The notes below the pieces were generated by a model that worked only from the letters and a program-made list of their open reading frames with translations, searched no databases and was not told the origin of the DNA. The position numbers and the translations under genes are program-made. A stretch of 64,000 nucleotides of DNA from Acidimicrobiaceae bacterium (lineage in GTDB: Bacteria; Actinomycetota; Acidimicrobiia; Acidimicrobiales; Ilumatobacteraceae). The DNA lies in NCBI GenBank assembly GCA_020637295.1, contig JACJWF010000001.1:434001-498000 (forward strand), read 5' to 3'. How positions within the stretch are numbered: the stretch's first letter is position 1; each line of letters begins with the position of its first letter. Below are positions 27,019-35,528 of the stretch, piece by piece.

Positions 27019-29148
27019 TCAGAGGTCGGCGGCCTCGAACACGCCGGCCAGATCCACCAGCACGTCGCCCGCCACCGACGGGTTGACGCAGATGGCCCCG
27101 CCGGCACCCGGGGCGATCGCCCCGACGTTGGCCATGGTCTCGCCGGGCGCGCTGTTGATCAGTGAGCTGACGCCTGCCGAGCCGCACGGACGGGCGGCGA
27201 TGAAGCCGAAGCCCACGGAGTCCACCGAGGCGATGTTGACCACCGCGGTGGCCGGCACCTCGGCGGGCACGTCCACGCCGGCGGCGGGCACACTGCCCGG
27301 CCGGGTGTCCACCACCCGCTCGGCGGCGACAGGCCGGTAGCCCAGCCCTCCCGCAGAGCTGCCGCCGAACCACCCGGACACGTCGACGATGACGTCCGGC
27401 GTGCCGTTGTAGGCCCGCACGCAGATGCCACCGTTGGCGCCGAGGGTGACGAGTGCGGTGGTGGCGCCGGCCCGCCCGGCGGGCACGTTGACGGTGGACG
27501 TGGATGGCGGGGTCGCGCACGGCCCCGGGTACACCTGCAGCACGGAGAGCTGAGGCGACCTGGCCGACGTGAGGTTGATCCACACCGCCTCGGCATCAGT
27601 GTCCACGCCACCGAGGCCGGCGATCGGGATGTCGATCTGCGTACCGGTGCTGAGCGGCCCGCCGATGGCGACGGTGGCCGGGTTGCCGCGGGTGTCCACC
27701 CACCGGGTGGGTTCCATCGGATGGAACAGATCGCCGCCGGGCACGAACGCGCCGACGAGGTCGACGATCAGATGGGTGGGATCGGAGCTGTAGATGCAGA
27801 TCGAGCCGTCCGTGTGCGGCGTGATGGCCAGCCCGGCGGTGGTGCGCCATGCGGCGTAGTTGACGTTCGAGGTGTTCGGTCGCGTGCCGCAGGCGAACAC
27901 CGTGAGGTAGCCGCGCGAGCACGGCGTGACAGCCGTGACGTTGACCACGGCCGCGGTGGCCTCGGCCGGCAGGTCGGCGGAGAGGTCCACCTCCACCGTG
28001 CGGCCGGCGCCGACCATGCCGTCGCCCCCGCCGTATTCGACGAAGCGGGTGTCCAGCTCGCGTGTGGGCTCGATGCCGGTGAAGCCCGTGAGCGTGGTCG
28101 GCGGGGTCTCCGGATCGCCGGTGGTCGGGTCGGGTGTGCCTGCCTGGGCCTGTCCAGGCGTGCACGCAGCAAGGCCGGAGGCGTCGAGGTTGACCTTCAG
28201 GTACTCGGCGAGCGCGGTGGCACCGGCCGGTCGCATGTGGATGCCGTCGGTGTAGAACCACGCCTGCTGCGTGCTGTAGGTCTGGGCCTTGGTGTACCCG
28301 TTCCAGTCCAGCACCACCAGGTTCGGCCAGCGGACCTTGGCAGCTTCCAGCGCAGCGTTGTGCTGCGTGTAGTAGCCCTGGTACGCGGCGTTGTAGGTGC
28401 TGGTGAGCCGGTAGTTCAGCCAGAAGACCTTGCTCACCCCCTGGGCGGTGGCCTCGGCCATGATCGGGTCGATCGTGCTGGCGATGGAGTAGTCGTCGTA
28501 GCCCGCCATGATCACCACGGCGTCGCCGAGCTGGCCGCTCATCGATGTCTTCATCAGCGGCAGCACGCTGACCGGCACGATGTGGCCCGCCAGGTAGCTG
28601 CCGGTGCGGCCTGCGCAACTGGTGTTCACCAGCCGCCGGCAGCTCTCCACGGCCCACTTCAGGTCATAGGTGGTGCCCATGATGTCGTAGCGGGCGGAGT
28701 TGTTGTTGGCCTCGTCGGTCCAGCGCAGCGCAGCGGACGTCGAGTCGCCGATGATGGTGACGGTGGTGGTGGAGGGGCCCGTGGGCAGTGGCCCGCGCAG
28801 GCCGAGCTGGCGGCCGACGATGGGGCTGACGACGCCGTCGCCGTACAGCCCGCGGGAGAGTTGGAACGCGCGGACCGCAGCCGAGGAGGTGGAGTCGTAG
28901 AAGCCGTCCGGTGTGCCGATCCCGTACCCCAACTCGTTCAGCCGTTCCTCCAGGCACTGCACCGCGGCAGCCGGGTTGGTGGCGGACTGGTAGAGCGCGA
29001 CGCGGGTGTACGACGGGTACTCGGGCGGGAACAGCACGTTCGTGACGGTGCAGGACACGGCGTCCGCGGGGGCCACGCCCGCGGTGGGCAGGAGGGGGAC
29101 AGCCGTTGCGGCGGCGATCGTGATGGCGGCCAAGAGCCGGTGCTTCAT
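27019..29148 (-). CDS. Secreted SGNH hydrolase with peptidoglycan-binding and DTR-type surface repeats
   Basis: A 709-residue exported protein. Residues 1-30 are a signal peptide. About 50-110 is a PG_binding_1-like domain ('AVQCLEERLNELGYGIGTPDGFYD'; key residues C, L, L, G, Y, D). About 120-330 is an SGNH/GDSL-type hydrolase with 'IIGDSTSAALRW' and 'FYTDGIHMRPAGA' as the nucleophile and Asp-His blocks. A Thr/Pro linker leads to three repeats of about 120 residues, each with an R-x-x-D-T-R type motif near its start and '(I/V)DV.G.F' at its end. Such modules are frequent in Acidimicrobiia surface proteins. It may be a cell-wall esterase. GGAG precedes the ATG. Confidence 0.8.
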   Translation of the reverse strand: MKHRLLAAITIAAATAVPLLPTAGVAPADAVSCTVTNVLFPPEYPSYTRVALYQSATNPAAAVQCLEERLNELGYGIGTPDGFYDSTSSAAVRAFQLSRGLYGDGVVSPIVGRQLGLRGPLPTGPSTTTVTIIGDSTSAALRWTDEANNNSARYDIMGTTYDLKWAVESCRRLVNTSCAGRTGSYLAGHIVPVSVLPLMKTSMSGQLGDAVVIMAGYDDYSIASTIDPIMAEATAQGVSKVFWLNYRLTSTYNAAYQGYYTQHNAALEAAKVRWPNLVVLDWNGYTKAQTYSTQQAWFYTDGIHMRPAGATALAEYLKVNLDASGLAACTPGQAQAGTPDPTTGDPETPPTTLTGFTGIEPTRELDTRFVEYGGGDGMVGAGRTVEVDLSADLPAEATAAVVNVTAVTPCSRGYLTVFACGTRPNTSNVNYAAWRTTAGLAITPHTDGSICIYSSDPTHLIVDLVGAFVPGGDLFHPMEPTRWVDTRGNPATVAIGGPLSTGTQIDIPIAGLGGVDTDAEAVWINLTSARSPQLSVLQVYPGPCATPPSTSTVNVPAGRAGATTALVTLGANGGICVRAYNGTPDVIVDVSGWFGGSSAGGLGYRPVAAERVVDTRPGSVPAAGVDVPAEVPATAVVNIASVDSVGFGFIAARPCGSAGVSSLINSAPGETMANVGAIAPGAGGAICVNPSVAGDVLVDLAGVFEAADL

Positions 29149-29250
29149 CCGGTGGTCTCCAACTGGTTCGGGCCCGCAGGTGTGGTATCGGCCGCCCTGC
29201 GGGCGACCTTGAACCACGTGTGGCGACCGCCGGCCGCACCCGGTGCGGGC

Positions 29251-29769
29251 TCAGCTGGTGATGGACGCGACGATGGCATCGTAGGCCGCGTCGGCATACG
29301 CGCGCATCTCACCGTCCGTCCGGTCCTGGATGGGGTGGGGCGTGAACACCCGCTGCACGCCCGGAAAACCCAGCGAGGTGGACTGGGCGATGGCGGCATC
29401 CACGAATTCGGCGGACGCCACGAACACGCCGGGGATGCCCCGGCGCTCCAGGTCGACGATGTCGTGCACACTGCACGACGTGCAGCTGCCTCAATCGGCC
29501 AGCGCTTCGATCACCAGCGTGCACTGGGTGGCGATCTCGTGGCGAAGATCCACCGGCGCCGGCTTGGTGAAGGTGGGCTTGCGGTACCGGCGGACCACGG
29601 CGCCGGCTCCGGTGAGCAACTCCTCGAGGCGGTTGAGGAACACGTCGCCGCGGGGCTTGCTGATGTCCAGCAGGCCGATGACCTGGCCGTGCAGCGACGC
29701 GGGCCGGGGCAGCGGCTCGCGATGCGGCACGGACCGCTCGCCGGTGGGGTCGAGCAGGATGCGGGTCAT
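29251..29769 (-). CDS. UGSC-motif selenoprotein (in-frame TGA read as selenocysteine at residue 93)
   Basis: Read from ATG 29769 to TGA 29251 through the TGA at 29493-29491, this is a 172-residue protein whose centre is 'EALADUGSCTSCSVHDIVD'. UGSC is the signature of a known prokaryotic (seleno)protein family, in which the first residue is Sec or Cys. Both halves are in one frame and of similar base usage. The region before U carries 'VIGLLDISKPRGDVFLNRL' and that after U carries 'RRGIPGVFVASAEFVDAA', as expected of one intact domain. A six-base-pair hairpin begins 5 nt after the TGA. The ATG overlaps the stop of the thioredoxin-like gene. Function is unknown, probably a thiol/selenol redox reaction. 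Sec insertion genes are not in the window. Confidence 0.85.
29471..29485 (-). promoter_or_regulatory. Candidate SECIS hairpin after the Sec TGA
   Basis: In the mRNA sense the TGA is followed by 5 nt, then CUGCAC-GUC-GUGCAG, a perfect six-pair stem with a 3-nt loop. Bacterial SECIS elements lie in this position, but the loop and bulge rules needed for SelB are not clearly met. A stronger eight-pair stem (CGCCGGGG-CAU-CCCCGGCG, 29445-29427) begins 45 nt after the TGA. Confidence 0.4.
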
Positions 29770-31199
29770 CGGTGGACCTCCTTTGTGACGGGATGCGAGC
29801 CGGTGGCGCCGTTGGCCCAACCACCGATGATCGCGGAGAACAGGCCGGCCCCGCCACCCGCGTGTACCAGCAGGATGCCGCCGTCGCGGAACTTGGGCAG
29901 GGTCGCGTCGCGGAGGTGCTCGGGCACGCCGTCGGCGATGCCCATGGCCCCGTGCACCAGCTCGCTGCCGGGGATCTGCAGGCGGGCATGCAGTTCCGCC
30001 AGCAGGCGGTCGCGGTCCCAGCCGGCCTCGGCGAACACGCGAGCGTGCTCGGGCCCCACCACCAGCACGGCATCGAACGCCAGCACCAGCTTCGGGCTGT
30101 GCAGGGTGCGCAGGCAGGCCGCGAACGCGTTGGCCAGTTCCTCAGCGGTGCGCGCCTTCTGGTCGACGATGCACCGCGGGCCCTCGCCGGCGAAGACGGT
30201 GACGGTGTCCGCACTGGGGGCGAAGCCGCGGCTGACGGCGAGGGATGTGAATGGGGAGTCCTGCTCGCGTTCGGCGAAGCAGAAGCTGAGCTTGCCCGGG
30301 TTGCCGTGCGCGGCGCGGTCCACCTCGCCGGGGCGCCCGCCGCCGACATTGCGGACCACCAGCTGGACTGCCCGGCCGATGGTGAGGTTGGCCCGGTTGC
30401 CCTGCCCCAGCACGTTGACGCCGGAGTTCATGCCCACGGCGCGGGTGCCCGGGCCGTTGCAGATCAGCACCGGCCCCACCGGCATGGTGGTGGCCAGCAC
30501 GCCATGGATGTTGAACTCGTCGGTGCACACGGCCTCCACGGCGGCGATCACCCACGGGAGGTGCTCGGGCAGGCACCCGGCCATCACCGCGTTGACCGCC
30601 ACCTTCTCCACCGTGACCTCCACGAGGTCCGGCGGCACGACGGCCACCACGTCCTGGGGCGAGCGGGTGGTGCCGGTGAGCATCCGCAGCACGCGCTCCT
30701 CCGTGGGCGGCACCACTGGCAGGCCGTCGCTGAAGCCGCGGTCGAACATCGCCTCGATGTCGTCGTCCAGGTCGGCAAGCTCGATCCGCCGGCTGTGCAG
30801 CGCGCTGCCGCCGAACCGGGCCGCCAGGTGGTGCTCCAGGTCCGGGTCCACGCTCATCGAGCCGCAGCCCGGGCGCATCACCGGCAGGTCGGCGCCGAGC
30901 CCGGTGACGCCGGTGATCCGCTGCCAGTCGGCGCGGGCCCAGCCGACGGTGCGCTCCACCTCCACACCGCCGACCACCCGGATCAGCGTCGGCACGGTCT
31001 CGATCTCGTGGTGCCAGCTCACTGCAAGCTCCTCGTCGTGAATGGCCGGCACGCCCTCGGGGAAGGCGGGGTCGTCCTGGGTGTAGACGGTCGCGCCGAT
31101 CTCGGCGAGGAGAGGCGCCACCATCCGGCAGGTCTCGCACTCGCGCTTCACCACCACCACCAGCCCGTCGGGCAGCAGGGGGGCGGTGCCGCGGCTCAC
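29766..31199 (-). CDS. Thioredoxin-like domain fused to a UGSC-partner domain
   Basis: A 477-residue protein. Residues 10-95 form a thioredoxin-like domain: strand 'GLVVVVKRECETC' with the redox pair C21/C24, and a cis-proline-like 'IETVPTLIRVVGG'. Residues 130-477 are a large domain I cannot name, with 'DRGFSDGLPVVPPTEERV', 'PVGPVLICNGPGTRAVGMNS' and 'GNPGKLSFCFAEREQDSPF'. It lies directly upstream of the UGSC selenoprotein with a 4-nt overlap (ATGA), and its own GTG overlaps the hydrolase stop (GTGA). Strict coupling suggests that the two proteins work together, perhaps with this one re-reducing the selenenyl-sulfide of its neighbour. Confidence 0.78.
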   Translation of the reverse strand: MSRGTAPLLPDGLVVVVKRECETCRMVAPLLAEIGATVYTQDDPAFPEGVPAIHDEELAVSWHHEIETVPTLIRVVGGVEVERTVGWARADWQRITGVTGLGADLPVMRPGCGSMSVDPDLEHHLAARFGGSALHSRRIELADLDDDIEAMFDRGFSDGLPVVPPTEERVLRMLTGTTRSPQDVVAVVPPDLVEVTVEKVAVNAVMAGCLPEHLPWVIAAVEAVCTDEFNIHGVLATTMPVGPVLICNGPGTRAVGMNSGVNVLGQGNRANLTIGRAVQLVVRNVGGGRPGEVDRAAHGNPGKLSFCFAEREQDSPFTSLAVSRGFAPSADTVTVFAGEGPRCIVDQKARTAEELANAFAACLRTLHSPKLVLAFDAVLVVGPEHARVFAEAGWDRDRLLAELHARLQIPGSELVHGAMGIADGVPEHLRDATLPKFRDGGILLVHAGGGAGLFSAIIGGWANGATGSHPVTKEVHR

Positions 31200-32074
31200 G
31201 CCAGGAACTCGAGCACCAGTCGGTTGACCACCCCAGGCTGCTCGACCTGGAGGAAGTGCCCGGCGCCCTCGACGATGTGGATGCGCACGTGCTCGGGCAC
31301 CATCGCCCGGGCGCTCTCGGCCACTTCGGTGCCGATGCAGCCGTCGGTGCGGCCGTGCAGGTACAGCGTGGGTTGCGGCGGGATGCCCTGGGTGGCGGCC
31401 TGGGCGGCGTCCAGCGCTGGGTCGCGGTACCCGTCGCCCAGGGTCGCCCGGTAGTACCCCAACGCTGCCGTGAGGTTGGCCGGGTCGCGCAGGGCGGCCT
31501 TCACGTGGGGCAGGTCGTCGGTGGCGTCGTGGCCGGGCGACCAGTCGGCCCACAACATGTCGATGAATGCCAGGTCGTTGGCGGGGACCACCATGTCCGA
31601 GAGCGGGTGCTGGAAGAAGAACATGTACCAGCTGCGCTTCACCTGAGCCAGGTTGGTGAGGAACGCCATCCCCATGGCTCCGCCCGGCGGCACCGCCATG
31701 CCCACCACCTTGGTCCAGCGCGTGGCTTCCAGCACCGCCGCGCCGAACGTCGCGGGTGCGCCCCAGTCGTGCCCGATGATGACGGCCCGGCCGTCGCCGC
31801 CGAGCGCTTCGTGAAGGGCGTTGGCGTCCACGGACAGCGCGCCGGTCTGGTAGCGACCGTCGGCCGGCACGCTGGTGGGGGCGTAGCCGCGCTGGAACGG
31901 GGCGACGGCGTGGTAGCCGGCATCGGCCAACGCGGGAAGGAGGTGACGCCAGCCGTGGGCGGAGTCCGGGAAACCGTGGAGGCACAGCGCCAGCGGCCCG
32001 CTGGGATCGCCCGCGTGGAGGTAGGCGAACTGCACCCCGTTGGCCTCGACGGTGCCGGTGTTGATCGCGTGCAT
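31196..32074 (-). CDS. Alpha/beta hydrolase (epoxide hydrolase-like)
   Basis: A 292-residue hydrolase. Oxyanion 'LCLHGFPDSAHGWRHL', nucleophile elbow 'VIIGHDWGAPATF' with aspartate as nucleophile (typical of epoxide hydrolases and haloalkane dehalogenases), and catalytic histidine in 'VEGAGHFLQVEQP'. 'VAPFQRGYAPTSVP' is also an epoxide-hydrolase segment. It is the first gene of the coupled selenoprotein operon and may act on the product or substrate of that redox step. AGGGAG precedes the ATG, and a possible -10 (TACCCT) lies about 40 nt upstream. Confidence 0.87.
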   Translation of the reverse strand: MHAINTGTVEANGVQFAYLHAGDPSGPLALCLHGFPDSAHGWRHLLPALADAGYHAVAPFQRGYAPTSVPADGRYQTGALSVDANALHEALGGDGRAVIIGHDWGAPATFGAAVLEATRWTKVVGMAVPPGGAMGMAFLTNLAQVKRSWYMFFFQHPLSDMVVPANDLAFIDMLWADWSPGHDATDDLPHVKAALRDPANLTAALGYYRATLGDGYRDPALDAAQAATQGIPPQPTLYLHGRTDGCIGTEVAESARAMVPEHVRIHIVEGAGHFLQVEQPGVVNRLVLEFLA

Positions 32075-32202
32075 CGCTGGTGCTCCCTGAAGGTGGTGGC
32101 TCGCCCGCAGGGTAGCCCTGGTGCGACACCCGTCACATACACGAGCTGTTTACGCTGCGGACACGTGCCACCTAACGTTGGGGAATCGGGGGTGACCTTG
32201 CC

Positions 32203-33036
32203 ATGCACGTCACGTTCCATGGGGTACGCGGTTCCACGCCGTGCCATGGCGATGACATTTCGAGGTACGGCGGCAATACGTCGTGCGTCGCTGTGCGCGT
32301 CCCCGGTGAGGGTCCCCTGTTCTTCGACCTCGGCACCGGTGCCCGCTACCTGGGCCGCACCCTGCCGCAGGACGGCACGTTCCGCGGCACCTGCCTGCTC
32401 AGCCATTTGCACTGGGACCACACACAGGGGCTGCCGTTCTTCACCCCGCTGCTGCGCGAGGGCGCGGTGCTGGACGTGTACGCGCCCGAGCAGGACGACG
32501 GCCGCACCGTGGCAGAGGTGTTCGACACCACCATCCGCCCTCCGCTGTTCCCGGTGACGCTGGAGCAACTGCCCGGCATGGTGCGCTTCCACGACACGGG
32601 CGACACCGAGTTCACCGTCGGCACGGTGAAGGTCACCAGCCGTTTCGTGCCGCACATCGGCCCCACCCTCGGCTACCGGGTGGAGTGGGGCGGCCGGTCG
32701 GTGGCCTACCTCAGCGACCACCAGCAGCCGTACGACGGGTCCTTCGCCGTCAGCGACGGGGCCCGCCAGATCGCCGAGGGCGCCGACCTGTTGATCCACG
32801 ACTCGCAGTACACGCCGCACGAGTTCGCGGTGAAGGCCACCTGGGGCCACTGCACGGTGGATTACGCGGTGTGGCTGGCGCAGGAGTGCGGGGTGGGAAC
32901 GCTGGCGCTGTTCCACCACGACCCCACGCGCAGCGACGAGGCGCTGGACGAGTTGCACCGCTGCGCGGTGTCGTTCGGGCAGCGTCGCGGCCTGCGGGTG
33001 GTGGCGGCCGCCGAAGGCATGACCCTGGAGGTCTGA
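32203..33036 (+). CDS. MBL-fold metallo-hydrolase
   Basis: A 277-residue protein. The N terminus 'MHVTFHGVRGSTPCHG' is typical of the RNase Z/PhnP-like group that hydrolyses phosphodiesters. The zinc motif 'SHLHWDHTQGLPFF' (HxHxDH), 'HIGPTLGYRVEWGG', 'YLSDHQQPYD' and 'WGHCTVDYAVWLA' supply the metal ligands. Possible roles are cyclic nucleotide or RNA-processing phosphodiesterase; it cannot be decided from sequence. It ends in a TGATG overlap with the MauE-like gene, so expression is coupled. Confidence 0.83.
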   Translation: MHVTFHGVRGSTPCHGDDISRYGGNTSCVAVRVPGEGPLFFDLGTGARYLGRTLPQDGTFRGTCLLSHLHWDHTQGLPFFTPLLREGAVLDVYAPEQDDGRTVAEVFDTTIRPPLFPVTLEQLPGMVRFHDTGDTEFTVGTVKVTSRFVPHIGPTLGYRVEWGGRSVAYLSDHQQPYDGSFAVSDGARQIAEGADLLIHDSQYTPHEFAVKATWGHCTVDYAVWLAQECGVGTLALFHHDPTRSDEALDELHRCAVSFGQRRGLRVVAAAEGMTLEV

Positions 33037-33422
33037 TGCTGGCCCTCGCCTGGGGTGCCGGCGCCGCCGTGGTGCTGGCCGGGGTGTTCCTGCTGTCCGC
33101 CATCACCAAGCTGGCCTCGCCGGCGGCATGGCGGGCGCAGGCCGTCGGCTTGGGCGTGCCGGCCCCGCTGGCCGCCCCGGTGCCGTTCGGTGAGGCCGTG
33201 CTCGGCGCCTGGCTGCTGGTGCAGTGGCACCGCCCGCTGGCCGCGTGGACGGCGGCCGGGGTGCTGGTGGTCTTCACCGCCCTCCTGGTGGCCCGCCTGG
33301 CCCAGGGTCAACGGCCGCCGTGTGCTTGCTTCGGCGCCTGGAGCACGACGCCCATCGGCCCCGGCCACGTCGCCCGCAACGCCGTGTTCCTCGCGCTGGC
33401 GGTGTTCGCCGCCCTGGCCTGA
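33036..33422 (+). CDS. MauE/DoxX-family membrane protein
   Basis: A 128-residue protein of four hydrophobic helices. 'VLAGVFLLSAITKLASPAAWR' (key residues L, G, F, K, L) is the family opening. After the third helix comes 'GQRPPCACFGAW', a CxCFG motif typical of MauE-like proteins that help form disulfides in exported partners. It is coupled to the MBL hydrolase gene. No methylamine dehydrogenase genes are near, so a general thiol role is more likely. Confidence 0.8.
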   Translation: MLALAWGAGAAVVLAGVFLLSAITKLASPAAWRAQAVGLGVPAPLAAPVPFGEAVLGAWLLVQWHRPLAAWTAAGVLVVFTALLVARLAQGQRPPCACFGAWSTTPIGPGHVARNAVFLALAVFAALA

Positions 33423-33426
33423 CCCG

Positions 33427-35469
33427 CTACACGACGCCGAGCTCGACCAGTTGGAAGGCCAGCATCCGGGCCTCGTCCCGCCACACCTCGTAGCGGCCGC
33501 TGGGGCCACCGTGCCCCGCGCCCATCTCCGTGCGCAGCAGCAGCGTGGCATCCCCGGTGGCGACGGCACGCAGCTTGGCCACCCACTTGGCCGGTTCGTG
33601 GTAGCTCACCCGTGGGTCGTTGAGCCCGGCGGTGACCAGCAGTGCCGGGTAGGCACGCGCCGTGGTGTGGTCGTAGGGGGAGTAGGCCAGCATGTACTCC
33701 GCAGCCGGCATCTGCCGCGGGTCGCCCCATTCCTCCCACTCCGTCACGGTGAGGGGCAGGCTGGGGTCGGCCATCGTGGTGACGACATCCACGAACGGCA
33801 CCTCGGCGACTGCGGCGCGGAACAGGTCCGGCCGCATCGTGATGCAGGCTCCCACCAGCAGGCCACCGGCGCTGCCACCGCGGATGGACACACGGGCCGG
33901 GTCGGCCCAGCGCTGCGCGACCAGGTGCTCCACGCAGGCGATGGTGTCGGTGAACGTGTTGGCCTTGTGCTCCAGCCTGCCCTGGAGGTACCAGTTGCGG
34001 CCCAGTTCCCCGCCGCCCCGTGGGTGGACCAGCGCCCAGACCACGCCGCGATCGAGCAGCGACAGGCGGGCCACGCTGAACCACGGCGGCATCGACGCCT
34101 CGTAGCTGCCGTACCCGTAGACGGCGAGTGGGGCGGTGCCGTCGGCCGGCAGACCAGCGAGATGGACGATGTCCACCGGCACGAGTGCCCCGTCGGCAGC
34201 CGGTGCCCACAGGCGCTGGGCGGTGTAGCGGGTGAGGTCCACGCCCGGCACCGGCGTCTGCTTCATCAGGGTGCGCTCGCCCGTGCGCACGTCCTCCTCG
34301 TAGACCGAGGCCGGCGTGGTGAGGCTCTGGTAGCCGTAGCGCACGGTCGTTGCTGTCCACTCGGGGTTGGCGTCCAGTTCCACGTCGTGGGGTTCGTCGC
34401 CGGCGTGCACGACGCGCTCGCTGCCGTCGCGGAACAGCACCCGCAGCCGGGGTTGGGCGTCCGCCCACTCGTGGATCACCAGGTGGTCGCGGAACGGCTC
34501 CACGGCGGTGATCCGCCGACCCGGTAGGTGAGCGACCAGTTCCGTCCACTGGTGCGGCTGGTCCAGTGGCGCGGTCATCACACGGAAGTCGGTGGCGTCC
34601 AGGTTGGTGAGCACCACCCAGCGGTCGCCCCAGTGGTCCAGCGAGTACTCCACGTCGTCGCGGCGGGGCACCGCAACGGCGGCGGCGCGCTCGGGCTGCG
34701 CTGCGGGCACCAGCAGCACCTCACTGCTCAGCTTGCTGGCCGAGTCGATGACGATCCAGTCGCCGCTGCGGCTAAGGCCGACCTGCACGTAGAACCGCTC
34801 GTCGGGCTCGTCGAACACCTGCACGTCGTCGGCCTGCGGGGTGCCCAAGCGGTGGCGCCACACGGTCGACGGGCGCATCTGCTCGTCGGCGGTGACGTAG
34901 AAGAGCACGGTGCCATCGGCCGACCACGCCGTGCCGCCCCACGTGGTGTCGGTGAGCTCGTCGGCCAGGTCGCGGCCGGGAGCACCGGGTGCCACGGTGA
35001 GGTCGCGGAACCGCATGGTGTAGCGCTCGCTGCCGTCGGTGTCTGCGCTCCACGCCAGCAGGGTGTGCTGCGGGTTTACGTCGAATGCATGGATGGTGAA
35101 GAACTCGTGCCCCTCGGCCTCGGCGTTCTCGTCCAGCAGCACCTCCTCGGTGGCACTGGCGGCGCTGCGACCCCGGCAGTGGATGGGGTAGCTCGCCCCT
35201 TCCTCGGTGCGGGTGACGTACCACCATCCGTCCTTGCGGACCGGCGCCGACAGGTCGGTCTCCTGCACACGCTGCTTGATCTCGCCGAAGATCGTCTCCA
35301 CGAGAGCCGAGCGCCGATCGAACCACTCGTCGGCGAACGCGTTCTCCGCTTCCAGGTAGGCCACGGTGTCGGGGTCGTCGCGGTCCCGCAGCCAGGCCCA
35401 CGGGTCGTCGGCCGGGCCGGTGGGTCGCTGCCAGGTGTGAGGGATCTGCTTCGCAATCGGGGGCGTCAC
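33427..35469 (-). CDS. ptrB: Oligopeptidase B (prolyl oligopeptidase family S9A)
   Basis: A 680-residue cytoplasmic serine peptidase. An N-terminal seven-bladed propeller (about residues 70-400) precedes the alpha/beta hydrolase domain with 'SIRGGSAGGLLVGACITMRPD' (Ser nucleophile; key residues G-G-S-A-G-G), 'LVTAGLNDPRVSYHEPAKW' (Asp) and 'TEMGAGHGGPSGRY' (His). It cleaves short peptides after Arg/Lys. 'RDDPDTVAYLEAENAFAD' near the N terminus is family-typical. GTG 35469 was chosen because TAACCT lies 7 nt upstream. An ATG at 35493 is possible but lies upstream of that hexamer. It converges with the MauE-like gene with 4 nt between stops. Confidence 0.88.
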   Translation of the reverse strand: MTPPIAKQIPHTWQRPTGPADDPWAWLRDRDDPDTVAYLEAENAFADEWFDRRSALVETIFGEIKQRVQETDLSAPVRKDGWWYVTRTEEGASYPIHCRGRSAASATEEVLLDENAEAEGHEFFTIHAFDVNPQHTLLAWSADTDGSERYTMRFRDLTVAPGAPGRDLADELTDTTWGGTAWSADGTVLFYVTADEQMRPSTVWRHRLGTPQADDVQVFDEPDERFYVQVGLSRSGDWIVIDSASKLSSEVLLVPAAQPERAAAVAVPRRDDVEYSLDHWGDRWVVLTNLDATDFRVMTAPLDQPHQWTELVAHLPGRRITAVEPFRDHLVIHEWADAQPRLRVLFRDGSERVVHAGDEPHDVELDANPEWTATTVRYGYQSLTTPASVYEEDVRTGERTLMKQTPVPGVDLTRYTAQRLWAPAADGALVPVDIVHLAGLPADGTAPLAVYGYGSYEASMPPWFSVARLSLLDRGVVWALVHPRGGGELGRNWYLQGRLEHKANTFTDTIACVEHLVAQRWADPARVSIRGGSAGGLLVGACITMRPDLFRAAVAEVPFVDVVTTMADPSLPLTVTEWEEWGDPRQMPAAEYMLAYSPYDHTTARAYPALLVTAGLNDPRVSYHEPAKWVAKLRAVATGDATLLLRTEMGAGHGGPSGRYEVWRDEARMLAFQLVELGVV

Positions 35470-35476
35470 CCGCACG

Positions 35477-35521
35477 AGGTTACGGCAGGACATCTCACCC
35501 CAGAAGGACCGCCGGTAGCGT
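35477..35521. promoter_or_regulatory. Divergent leaderless promoters for ptrB and ferredoxin
   Basis: TAACCT (35482-35477, minus, 7 nt before GTG 35469) and TAGCGT (35516-35521, plus, 7 nt before GTG 35529) face away from each other in a 59-nt gap. Confidence 0.55.
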
Positions 35522-35528
35522 CGCCATC

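Noticed and set aside
29251..29820. A frameshifted or nonsense-mutated pseudogene
   Set aside because: The TGA sits exactly at the Sec position of the UGSC motif, the frame is continuous on both sides, and the start overlaps the upstream stop as in an intact operon.
29766..32129. A 787-codon gene including the thioredoxin-like fusion
   Set aside because: Its first 310 codons are the wrong frame of the alpha/beta hydrolase gene; the true start is the GTG at 31199 overlapping that gene's stop.
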